This document shows, piece by piece, positions 54,051 to 61,888 of a stretch of DNA of 64,000 nt; the first letter of the stretch is position 1; each line of letters begins with the position of its first letter. The stretch is from Streptomyces sp. NBC_00247 (GTDB taxonomy: Bacteria > Actinomycetota > Actinomycetes > Streptomycetales > Streptomycetaceae), in contig NZ_CP108093.1 of assembly GCF_036188265.1 (NCBI RefSeq), forward strand, positions 4,918,001 through 4,982,000, written 5' to 3'. The position numbers and the translations under genes are program-made. The notes below the pieces were generated by a model. The model ran no database searches and was not told where the DNA came from. It saw nothing but the letters and a program-made list of their open reading frames with translations.

Positions 54051-54087
54051 GTCGCACACTGGGCGCACCCCTACCCCGGAGGTCGCC

Positions 54088-54291
54088 ATGGTGTCCACGA
54101 CCCAGAGCAAGGTCAGCCGCTGGGACCGGCACGGGCGTGAACACGTCGTCCGGGTACGGAAGTCGGGGGTCCAGCGGCTGCTGACCTGCGAGACCTGCGG
54201 CTGGCGCAAGGGGGCGCAGTTCCTGCCCTGGCTGAAGGCGCAGGAGCACCTCGCCGAGGCCCACCAGGCGACGATCGACCCGGGAGCCTGA
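54088..54291 (+). CDS. Small zinc-knuckle protein of unknown function
   Basis: A 67-residue protein MVSTTQSKVSRWDRHGREHV... with one CETCGW knuckle, then His in KAQEHLAEAHQ, so a single C2H2-like Zn site is possible. SD GGAGG precedes it. The family is not recognised; probably conserved in Streptomyces. Confidence 0.65.
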   Translation: MVSTTQSKVSRWDRHGREHVVRVRKSGVQRLLTCETCGWRKGAQFLPWLKAQEHLAEAHQATIDPGA

Positions 54292-54442
54292 GCGTCCGCC
54301 GAGGGGTACGGGACCGGAGGCGGCGGAAAATCCGGTGCCGGACGCTCCCGGCGCGGGGTACGGTTTCCGGCATGTCGTTCTTCCAGATCTACGAGTGAGC
54401 GCGCGGCAGGGCTGAGCGGTACCACCCTCGAGCCCGCCGCCC

Positions 54443-54458
54443 CACGGATCGATCCGTG
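54443..54458. promoter_or_regulatory. 16-bp perfect palindrome upstream of the DUF6243 gene
   Basis: CACGGATCGATCCGTG lies 47 bp before the start at 54505. It may be an operator. An 8-codon ORF (54372-54398, MSFFQIYE) lies further upstream. Confidence 0.4.
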
Positions 54459-54504
54459 AGCACCGCGGACCCCCCTTCTCACCCCCACACGGGAGAACAC
54501 CACC

Positions 54505-54711
54505 ATGGCCAAGAGCCGCAACAACCTCCTCGGCGTCGGCGGACAGCGCAAGAAGCTGTCCCGTGCCGAGCAGCAGGGCGCGGGCACCGTCCGTGACGCC
54601 GACCGCAAGGTGGCGGAGGACAAGAAGCAGGAGCTGGTGCGCAAGATGCGCGAGCGCGCCACCGGGACCACCGCCGCCCCGGAGACGGACACCGCCGAGG
54701 GCCAGAGCTGA
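54505..54711 (+). CDS. DUF6243-type small protein
   Basis: A 68-residue, highly charged protein starting MAKSRNNLLGVGGQRKKLSR, with a Lys/Glu-rich helix (DRKVAEDKKQELVRKMRER) and an acidic Thr-rich tail. The N-terminus matches my recollection of the DUF6243 family in Streptomyces. Function unknown. Confidence 0.7.
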   Translation: MAKSRNNLLGVGGQRKKLSRAEQQGAGTVRDADRKVAEDKKQELVRKMRERATGTTAAPETDTAEGQS

Positions 54712-54726
54712 CGCGTTGACCCGAAC

Positions 54727-54776
54727 ACGGCCGTGGGGCCCGGACCGCCGTCGTGCGATCCGGGCCCCACGGCCGT
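54727..54776. terminator. Bidirectional terminator, 18-bp perfect stem
   Basis: ACGGCCGTGGGGCCCGGA (54727-54744) and complement (54759-54776), 14-nt loop. It separates the small gene from the convergent beta-lactamase gene. Confidence 0.85.
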
Positions 54777-54789
54777 GGTGCGGGCCGGC

Positions 54790-55716
54790 TCAGCCGACCG
54801 CCGCCGCCAGCACCGCCGCCGCCTTCGCCACCAGCGGGTGGTCGCCGACCGCCGTGGCCTGCGGCTTGGTCGTCAGCACGGTCACCACCACCGGCTCGCC
54901 CTCGGCCGTCCAGGCGACCCCCGCGTCGTTGCAGGTGCCGTAGGAGCCGCCGCCGGTCTTGTCGGCGATCGTCCAGTCCTTCGGCAGCCCCGTCCGGAAG
55001 CGGGTCGCGCTGGTCCGGCAGTTCAGCAGCCAGCCGGTGAGCCGCTCGCGGTCGCTCGGCGTGAGCGCGTCACCGAGGACGAGTCGGGCGTACGTACGGG
55101 AGAGGGCGTAGGGGCTGGTGGTGTCCCGCCACTGCCAGGGTTCGGCCGAGTTCAGCTCCGTCTCCCACCGGTCCAGCCGGGTCGTGTCGTCCCCGAGCGA
55201 CCGGCAGAAGCGGGTGACCGCCGAGGGGCCGCCCAGCTCCCGCAGCAGCAGGTTGCCCGCGGTGTTGTCGCTGTCGCAGATCGCCGCGTCGCAGAGCTCC
55301 GCCACGGTCATCCCGGTGGCCAGATGGGCCCGGGTGACGTCGGAGGCGTCGACCAGGTCCGCCTCCGTGTAGCGGACCCGCTTGCCCAGCACCTCGCCGT
55401 CGCGGTCCAGGTCACGCAGGACGGCCGCCGCCGCGAGCGTCTTGAAGGTCGAGCAGAGCGGGAAGCGTTCCCCGGCCCGGTGCGCCACCGTGGTGCCGGT
55501 GGCGAGGTTGTGGGCGTACGCGCCGAGGCGGGCGCCGTGCTCCTGCTCCAGGGCCCGCAGCGCGGCCAGTGCGTCCTGGGCGCCTGCCGCGAGCTCTCGG
55601 GGCGACCCGGTGGCGTGCGCGGTGCCCGCGGTCAGCAGCGTGCCGGCGCCGACCGCCCCGGCCAGCGTCAGCAGGCTCCGGCGGGACGGGTGCGGGGCGG
55701 GGGAGCGGTGGGGCAT
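54790..55716 (-). CDS. Class A beta-lactamase, Tat-exported
   Basis: A 308-residue protein from ATG 55716. The twin-arginine signal SRRSLLTLAGAVGAG is followed by a mature domain with all class A motifs: STFK (Ser89, Lys92), SDN (149-151), omega-loop ETELN (Glu185, Asn189) and KTG (253-255, DKTGGGSYGT). A functional serine beta-lactamase is predicted. Streptomyces commonly carry such genes on the chromosome; no blaA/blaB-type regulator lies beside it. Confidence 0.95.
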   Translation of the reverse strand: MPHRSPAPHPSRRSLLTLAGAVGAGTLLTAGTAHATGSPRELAAGAQDALAALRALEQEHGARLGAYAHNLATGTTVAHRAGERFPLCSTFKTLAAAAVLRDLDRDGEVLGKRVRYTEADLVDASDVTRAHLATGMTVAELCDAAICDSDNTAGNLLLRELGGPSAVTRFCRSLGDDTTRLDRWETELNSAEPWQWRDTTSPYALSRTYARLVLGDALTPSDRERLTGWLLNCRTSATRFRTGLPKDWTIADKTGGGSYGTCNDAGVAWTAEGEPVVVTVLTTKPQATAVGDHPLVAKAAAVLAAAVG

Positions 55717-55730
55717 GAGAGGAACCTCTC
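55717..55730. promoter_or_regulatory. Palindrome covering the beta-lactamase SD
   Basis: GAGAGG-AA-CCTCTC, a perfect 14-bp dyad directly abutting the start codon and including the SD (GAGAGG on the minus strand). It could be a small hairpin masking the SD or an operator. Confidence 0.5.
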
Positions 55731-55907
55731 GTCGTTCCGTACGTAAGGTCATGCCGCCCGACGCTAACGACCCGCCGCCGGAACCCCGTGTTCCGCCGTG
55801 CCGGGCGTGGCGGGCGTGACGGGCGGGACGCGTGGGTCGTACGGGGAGAGGTGGCGGAGGCGTACCGGCCCGGCGGAGGAGTTCCGCGCGTACGGGACAA
55901 TGGGGGG

Positions 55908-57056
55908 ATGACCACGCTCGCCCCCGCGCCCCAGCAGCTCCGCATCGGCCCGCACACCGTGCAGCCGCCGGTGGTCCTCGCCCCCATGGCCGGTATCACC
56001 AACGCGCCGTTCCGCACCCTGTGCCGTGAGTTCTCCGGCGGCCGGGGGCTGTTCGTCAGCGAGATGATCACGACGCGGGCGCTGGTCGAGCGCAACGAGA
56101 AGACCATGCAGCTCGTCCACTTCGACGCGAGCGAGACCCCCCGGTCGATCCAGCTCTACGGTGTGGACCCGGTCACGGTCGGCAAGGCCGTCCGCATGAT
56201 CGTCGACGAGGACCTCGCCGACCACATCGACCTGAACTTCGGCTGCCCGGTCCCCAAGGTGACCCGCAAGGGCGGCGGCTCGGCGCTCCCGTACAAGCGA
56301 CCGCTGCTCCGCGCGATCCTGCGCGAGGCCGTGGGGAACGCGGGTGAGCTGCCGGTCACGATCAAGATGCGCAAGGGCATCGACGACGACCACCTCACCT
56401 ACCTCGACGCCGGCCGGATCGCCGTCGAGGAGGGCGTGGCCGCCGTCGCGCTGCACGGCAGGACCACGGCCCAGCACTACGGCGGCACCGCCGACTGGGA
56501 GGCCATCGCCCGCCTCAAGGAGCACGTCCCGGAGATCCCCGTCCTCGGCAACGGCGACATCTGGTCCGCCGAGGACGCCCGCCGGATGATGGCCGAGACC
56601 GGCTGCGACGGCGTGGTCGTCGGTCGCGGCTGCCTCGGCCGCCCCTGGCTCTTCGGCGACCTGGTCGGCGCCTTCGACGGCACGAACACCAAGCGTGAGC
56701 CGGCCCTGCGCGAGGTCGCCGAGGTGATGGTGCGCCACGCGACCCTGCTGGGCGAGTGGATCGGCGACGAGGCGCGCGGCGTCATCGACTTCCGCAAGCA
56801 CGTGGCCTGGTACCTCAAGGGCTTCGCCGTGGGCTCGGAGATGCGCAAGAAGCTCGCGATCACCTCCTCCCTGGAGGAGCTGGCCGGTCAGCTGAACGAG
56901 CTGGACCTCGACCAGCCGTGGCCGGACGGCGCGGACGGCCCGCGCGGACGCACCTCGGGCAACAACCGGGTGGTGCTCCCGGACGGCTGGTTGAAGGACC
57001 CGTACGACTGCTCCGGCGTGAGCGCGGACGCCGAGCTGGACACCTCCGGCGGCTGA
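55908..57056 (+). CDS. dusB: tRNA-dihydrouridine synthase B
   Basis: A 382-residue FMN-dependent TIM-barrel enzyme from ATG 55908. Motifs are VLAPMAGITNAPFRTLCREF, LNFGCPVPKVTRKGGGSAL (catalytic Cys), TIKMRKGID, ALHGRTTAQHY and GNGDIWSAEDA. It reduces specific uridines in the tRNA D-loop. Confidence 0.96.
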   Translation: MTTLAPAPQQLRIGPHTVQPPVVLAPMAGITNAPFRTLCREFSGGRGLFVSEMITTRALVERNEKTMQLVHFDASETPRSIQLYGVDPVTVGKAVRMIVDEDLADHIDLNFGCPVPKVTRKGGGSALPYKRPLLRAILREAVGNAGELPVTIKMRKGIDDDHLTYLDAGRIAVEEGVAAVALHGRTTAQHYGGTADWEAIARLKEHVPEIPVLGNGDIWSAEDARRMMAETGCDGVVVGRGCLGRPWLFGDLVGAFDGTNTKREPALREVAEVMVRHATLLGEWIGDEARGVIDFRKHVAWYLKGFAVGSEMRKKLAITSSLEELAGQLNELDLDQPWPDGADGPRGRTSGNNRVVLPDGWLKDPYDCSGVSADAELDTSGG

Positions 57057-57617
57057 TCGCGGCGGCCCACGAGGGTACGGAGTGCCTCCTCGGAGGCGCC
57101 GCTCGTATGAGCGCCGGACGGGCGGGCATCGTCGACCCCGGTTCGCAGACATGTGCGGGCCGGGGTCTTTCGCTGCCCCCGGACTCACCATCCGCGTGCA
57201 GGGGTGCACGAAGGGTGACACCCAGGCATCCGTATGGTGACATCCGGGCGCCCTCACCGACGTGATACTCGCCACTTCTGAGGGTGGTTTCGCTCATACG
57301 AGCGCATCGAAAGGGTCGGAGGCGCGACTCAACTTCTCAAATGATGGCACCGCGTGCCAGATGTGCAGACTTCGATCGATCGACGCGGCGCTTCGCCGAG
57401 AGTGACGGACGGCCGGTGATGCGTCGCGGAAGGTCACCTTGCGTTCGAGAGGTGAACGCATCGCTCGCCAGGGTGGTCGACCCCTCTCACTTTCGATCTG
57501 CTGGCAGACGGGTGGTTACGGCCGCACGATGGAGAAGTGGACGCCACCGGACACCTTTGATCTGGGTATGTTCCTGGCCGTCAGGGCACTCACCGCGTCC
57601 TCAAGGAGTCGAGACCC
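57057..57617 (+). promoter_or_regulatory. Long regulatory gap upstream of ppdK
   Basis: 561 bp, AT-richer than its neighbours and without a convincing gene. It contains the 14-mer CGCTCGTATGAGCG (57100-57113) and its reverse complement (57291-57304), each a near-palindrome. A direct repeat GGTGACA-C/T-CC lies at 57214 and 57236 (22-bp period). An overlapping ORF at 57530 (MEKWTPPDTF) seems spurious. Confidence 0.55.
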
Positions 57618-60329
57618 GTGTCGGGAAACAACGGTCCTCAGAAGTTCGTCTACGACTTCACCGAGGGCAACAAGGATCTGAAGGACCTGCTCGGTGGGAA
57701 AGGTGCGAACCTCGCCGAGATGACCAACCTCGGTCTGCCGGTCCCTCCCGGCTTCACCATCACCACCGAGGCGTGCAAGGTCTACCTCGACAGCGGAGTC
57801 GAACCCGCCGAACTCCGCGACGAGGTGAGCGCCCATCTCGCCGCCCTCGAAACGCGGATGGGCAAGACCCTCGGCCAGGCCGACGACCCGCTCCTGGTCT
57901 CCGTACGCTCCGGCGCCAAGTTCTCGATGCCCGGAATGATGGACACCGTCCTCAACATCGGCCTCTCCGACGCCTCCGTCGTCGGGCTCGCCGCGCAGGC
58001 GGGCGACGAGCGCTTCGCCTGGGACTCGTACCGCCGCCTCATCCAGATGTTCGGCAAGACCGTGCTCGGTGTCGGCGGCGACCTCTTCGAGGACGCGCTG
58101 GAGGACGCCAAGCGGGCCAAGAAGGTCGAGGTCGACACGGACCTCGGCGCCGAGGACCTCAAGAAGCTCGTCAAGAACTTCAAACGGATCGTGAAGACCG
58201 AAGCGGGCCGCGACTTCCCTCAGGACGCGCGGGAGCAGATGGACCTGGCCATACACGCCGTCTTCCAGTCGTGGAACACCGACCGGGCCAAGCTCTACCG
58301 CCGCCAGGAGCGCATCCCCGGCGACCTCGGCACCGCCGTCAACATCTGCTCGATGGTCTTCGGCAACCTCGGACCCGACTCGGGCACCGGCGTCGCCTTC
58401 ACCCGCGACCCGGCCAGCGGCCACCAGGGCGTCTACGGCGACTACTTGCAGAACGCCCAGGGCGAGGACGTCGTCGCGGGCATCCGCAACACCGTCCCGC
58501 TCGCCGAACTCTCGTCCATCGACCGGGCGTCCTACGACCAGTTGATGCAGATCATGGAGACCCTGGAGACCCACTACCGGGACCTCTGCGACATCGAGTT
58601 CACCATCGAGCGCGGCCAGTTGTGGATGCTCCAGACCCGCGTCGGCAAGCGCACCGCCGGCGCGGCCTTCCGGATCGCCACCCAACTCGTCGACCAGGGG
58701 CTCATCGACGAGGCCGAGGCGCTCCAGCGCGTCACCGGCGCCCAGCTCGCCCAGCTGATGTTCCCCCGCTTCGACGACACCGCGAAGACCAGGCTGCTCG
58801 GCCGGGGCATCGCCGCCTCACCGGGCGCCGCCGTCGGCAAGGCCGTCTTCGACTCGTACACCGCGATCAAGTGGTCCCGCTCCGGCGAGAAGGTCATCCT
58901 GATCCGCCGCGAGACCAACCCCGACGACCTCGACGGCATGATCGCCGCCGAAGGCATCCTGACCTCGCGCGGCGGCAAGACCTCGCACGCCGCCGTCGTC
59001 GCCCGGGGCATGGGCAAGACCTGTGTCTGCGGCGCCGAGGAGATCGAGGTCGACACCAAGCGCCGCCGGCTCACCGTGGGCGACACCGTGGTCGAGGAGG
59101 GCGACCTCGTCTCCGTCGACGGCTCCACCGGCAAGGTCTACCTCGGCGAGGTACCCGTCGTACCGTCCCCGGTCGTCGAGTACTTCGAGGGCCGGATGCA
59201 CGCGGGCGCCGACGACGCCGACGAACTCGTCGCCGCCGTCCACCGGATCATGGCGTACGCGGACCGGATGCGCCGGCTGCGGGTACGGGCCAACGCCGAC
59301 AACGCCGAAGACGCCCTGCGCGCGCGCCGGTTCGGCGCCCAGGGAATCGGCCTCTGCCGCACCGAGCACATGTTCCTCGGTGAGCGGCGCGTCCTCGTGG
59401 AGAAGCTGGTCCTCGCCGACACGGACGCCGAACGCGAGGCGGCCCTCGCGGAGTTGCTGCCGCTCCAGAAGGCCGACTTCATCGAGCTCTTCGAGTCGAT
59501 GGACGGACTGCCCGTCACCGTACGGCTGCTCGACCCGCCGCTCCACGAGTTCCTGCCCGACATCACCGAACTCTCGGTGCGCGTCGCGCTCGCCGAGTCC
59601 CGCAAGGACGCCAACGAGAACGACCTCCGGCTCCTCCAGGCCGTGCACAAGCTGCACGAGCAGAACCCGATGCTGGGCCTGCGCGGGGTACGCCTCGGGC
59701 TGGTCATCCCCGGCCTCTTCGCCATGCAGGTCCGTGCCATCGCCGAGGCCGCCGCGCACCGGAAGAACGCCAAGGGCGACCCCCGCCCCGAGGTGATGAT
59801 CCCGCTCGTCGGCACGGTCCAGGAGCTGGAGATCGTCCGCGAGGAGGCGGACCAGGTCATCGCCGAGGTCCAGGCGGCCACCGGGACCGACCTCAAGCTC
59901 ACCATCGGCACCATGATCGAGCTGCCCCGCGCCGCACTGACCGCCGGTCAGATCGCCGAGGCCGCGCAGTTCTTCTCCTTCGGCACCAACGACCTCACCC
60001 AGACCGTGTGGGGCTTCTCCCGCGACGACGTGGAGGCGTCCTTCTTCACCGCCTACCTGGAGAAGGGCATCTTCGGGGTCTCCCCGTTCGAGACCATCGA
60101 CCAGGACGGCGTCGGCGCCCTGGTGCGCAGCGCCGTCGAGGCCGGCCGCGCCACCCGCCCCGACCTCAAGCTCGGCGTCTGCGGCGAGCACGGCGGCGAC
60201 CCGGAGTCGGTGCACTTCTTCCACGAGGTGGGCCTCGACTACGTCTCCTGCTCGCCGTTCCGCATCCCGGTCGCCCGGCTGGAGGCGGGCAGGGCCGCCG
60301 CCGCGCCGAAGGAGAGCGACAGCCGCTGA
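57618..60329 (+). CDS. ppdK: Pyruvate, phosphate dikinase
   Basis: A 903-residue enzyme from GTG 57618 (SD AAGGAG). The N-terminal ATP-grasp domain is followed by the phosphohistidine domain with LTSRGGKTSHAAVVARGMGKTCVCG (catalytic His) and a C-terminal PEP/pyruvate barrel (GTMIELPRAAL, FSFGTNDLTQTVWGFSRDD, GVCGEHGGDPESV). It interconverts pyruvate and PEP using ATP and phosphate, linking glycolysis and gluconeogenesis. Confidence 0.97.
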   Translation: MSGNNGPQKFVYDFTEGNKDLKDLLGGKGANLAEMTNLGLPVPPGFTITTEACKVYLDSGVEPAELRDEVSAHLAALETRMGKTLGQADDPLLVSVRSGAKFSMPGMMDTVLNIGLSDASVVGLAAQAGDERFAWDSYRRLIQMFGKTVLGVGGDLFEDALEDAKRAKKVEVDTDLGAEDLKKLVKNFKRIVKTEAGRDFPQDAREQMDLAIHAVFQSWNTDRAKLYRRQERIPGDLGTAVNICSMVFGNLGPDSGTGVAFTRDPASGHQGVYGDYLQNAQGEDVVAGIRNTVPLAELSSIDRASYDQLMQIMETLETHYRDLCDIEFTIERGQLWMLQTRVGKRTAGAAFRIATQLVDQGLIDEAEALQRVTGAQLAQLMFPRFDDTAKTRLLGRGIAASPGAAVGKAVFDSYTAIKWSRSGEKVILIRRETNPDDLDGMIAAEGILTSRGGKTSHAAVVARGMGKTCVCGAEEIEVDTKRRRLTVGDTVVEEGDLVSVDGSTGKVYLGEVPVVPSPVVEYFEGRMHAGADDADELVAAVHRIMAYADRMRRLRVRANADNAEDALRARRFGAQGIGLCRTEHMFLGERRVLVEKLVLADTDAEREAALAELLPLQKADFIELFESMDGLPVTVRLLDPPLHEFLPDITELSVRVALAESRKDANENDLRLLQAVHKLHEQNPMLGLRGVRLGLVIPGLFAMQVRAIAEAAAHRKNAKGDPRPEVMIPLVGTVQELEIVREEADQVIAEVQAATGTDLKLTIGTMIELPRAALTAGQIAEAAQFFSFGTNDLTQTVWGFSRDDVEASFFTAYLEKGIFGVSPFETIDQDGVGALVRSAVEAGRATRPDLKLGVCGEHGGDPESVHFFHEVGLDYVSCSPFRIPVARLEAGRAAAAPKESDSR

Positions 60330-60427
60330 CGAGCCCCTTCCGGCTTCCCGGCCACCGACTTCCGGAGCCGCCACCACCGGGCCACCCCGACCCCTCGCCC
60401 CGGCCCGGGCGGCGCCTCCGGAACCCG

Positions 60428-60460
60428 AGCGGCGGCACCCTGTGCGGGGGTGCCGCCGCT
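60428..60460 (+). terminator. Terminator downstream of ppdK
   Basis: AGCGGCGGCACCC (60428-60440) and GGGTGCCGCCGCT (60448-60460), 13-bp stem, 7-nt loop, followed by TCT. Confidence 0.8.
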
Positions 60461-60564
60461 TCTCCACGTCCGGGGCCCTGTGCCGCGGGCGGGTGCCGTG
60501 CGCACGGGGCGCGTCCACCGAGTGGTGAAGAGAGCGGCGCCGCGCGTCCGGTGGCACCGCGTGC

Positions 60565-61779
60565 TCAGGGAGTGGTGAAGATCAGCGCCGCGTTCTGGCC
60601 GCCGAAGCCGAAGGAGTTGGAGGCGGCGACGGAGAGCGCGACCGGGCGCGGGGCGCCGGTGACCACGTCCAGGGCCAGGCCCTCGTCCTGGCGGGAGAGG
60701 TTGGCGGTCGGCGGGACGAGCTGCTGCTCCAGGGTGAGGACCGTCAGGGCCGCCTCGATGGCGCCGGCGGCGCCCAGCGAGTGACCGAGGACGCCCTTGG
60801 GGGCGGTGACCGGCGGGGGCGTACCGTCGAAGACCCGGAGCAGGGCCCGCGCCTCGGCGGTGTCCCCGGCCTGGGTGGACGTGCCGTGGGCGTTGACGTG
60901 GCCGACGTCCGAGGGGGCGCAGCCCGCGTCGGCGAGGGCGGCCCGCAGGGCGCTTTCGGCGCCGCGGCCCTCCGGGTGCGGGGCGACAGGGTGGTGGGCG
61001 TCGCTGGTCGCGCCGAAGCCGCGCAGCAGCGCCCGGGTGCGCGCCCCCCGGGCCGGCGCGCGGTCGGGGCGTTCCAGGACGAGGACGGCGGCCCCCTCGG
61101 AGAGGACGAACCCGTCCCGGTCCGCGTCGAACGGGCGGGACGCCCCATCGGGCCCGCCCCGGGAGAGGGCCCGCATCTGGGTGAAGCAGGTGGCGGCCAT
61201 CCGGGAGCGCCCGGACTCGCTGCCCCCGGCCAGCACGATGTCGCAGGTGCCGGAGGCGATCAGGCCGCGGGCGACACCCAGTGCGGTGGCCCCGGAGGCG
61301 CAGGCGCTGGTGACGGTGAAGTTGGGGCCGCGTACGCCGAGGTCGAGCGCGACCTCGGCGGCGGCCATGCTGGCCACGCTCCGGGGCAGCGCCAGGGGCG
61401 AGACCAGGTGCGGCCGTTCCTCGCCGAGCAGGGTGAACTCGCGTACGTACGTCTCCATGCTGTTGCAGCTGACGCCGAGGACGACACCGATCCGGTCGGC
61501 GTCCCAGGTGGCCGGGGAGAGTCCGGCGTCCGCCACGGCCTGACGGGCGGCCACCAGGGCGAGCTGGCAGAAACGGTCCAGCCGACGGGCCAGGCGGCGC
61601 CCGAGCATGGCCTCCGGGTCGAGATCGACGGGGCAGGAGAGATCGACGGGAAGGCCCGCCAGCACGGGATCACGCCGGGCGAGACTCCTGCCCGCGCACA
61701 CGCCGTCCCAGGTCGAGGCGGCGTTCCCGCCGGCCGGGGTGATCATGCCGATGCCGGTGACGGCGGCTTCAGCCGGCAT
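60565..61779 (-). CDS. Beta-ketoacyl synthase (FabF/type II PKS-like)
   Basis: A 404-residue thiolase-fold condensing enzyme; SD GAAGGA precedes ATG 61779. The triad is complete: Cys160 in TSACASGATALG, His in VNAHGTSTQAGD, and His in KGVLGHSLGAAGA. The C-terminus SNSFGFGGQNAALIF is typical. Together with the partial ketosynthase at 63344 and the P450 between them it suggests a secondary-metabolite pathway rather than housekeeping fatty-acid synthesis. No acyl carrier protein is visible here. Confidence 0.92.
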   Translation of the reverse strand: MPAEAAVTGIGMITPAGGNAASTWDGVCAGRSLARRDPVLAGLPVDLSCPVDLDPEAMLGRRLARRLDRFCQLALVAARQAVADAGLSPATWDADRIGVVLGVSCNSMETYVREFTLLGEERPHLVSPLALPRSVASMAAAEVALDLGVRGPNFTVTSACASGATALGVARGLIASGTCDIVLAGGSESGRSRMAATCFTQMRALSRGGPDGASRPFDADRDGFVLSEGAAVLVLERPDRAPARGARTRALLRGFGATSDAHHPVAPHPEGRGAESALRAALADAGCAPSDVGHVNAHGTSTQAGDTAEARALLRVFDGTPPPVTAPKGVLGHSLGAAGAIEAALTVLTLEQQLVPPTANLSRQDEGLALDVVTGAPRPVALSVAASNSFGFGGQNAALIFTTP

Positions 61780-61888
61780 GGTGCGTCCTTCGGGTGGTGG
61801 CGGGTGAGCGGCTCGCCGAGGGACCGGGGCCGTCCGGGGACGTGGGAGCGGCGGGCATGGGGACGGGCGATGCGGGGGTGAGGGTCAT
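61769..61888 (-). CDS. 39-codon ORF coupled to the P450 stop
   Basis: The ATG (61888-61886) overlaps the P450 stop as ATGA, and its own stop overlaps the ketosynthase start by 11 bp, so it sits exactly between the two as a translational bridge. The peptide (MTLTPASPVPMPAAPTSPDG...) is Pro/Ala/Ser/Thr-rich and ends TTRRTHHAG. It may only couple translation, or be a small product. Low complexity argues against a folded protein. Confidence 0.4.
   Translation of the reverse strand: MTLTPASPVPMPAAPTSPDGPGPSASRSPATTRRTHHAG

Noticed and set aside
57530..57681. Small ORF MEKWTPPDTF overlapping the ppdK start
   Set aside because: Its tail is out-of-frame ppdK sequence and no SD is present; treated as chance.
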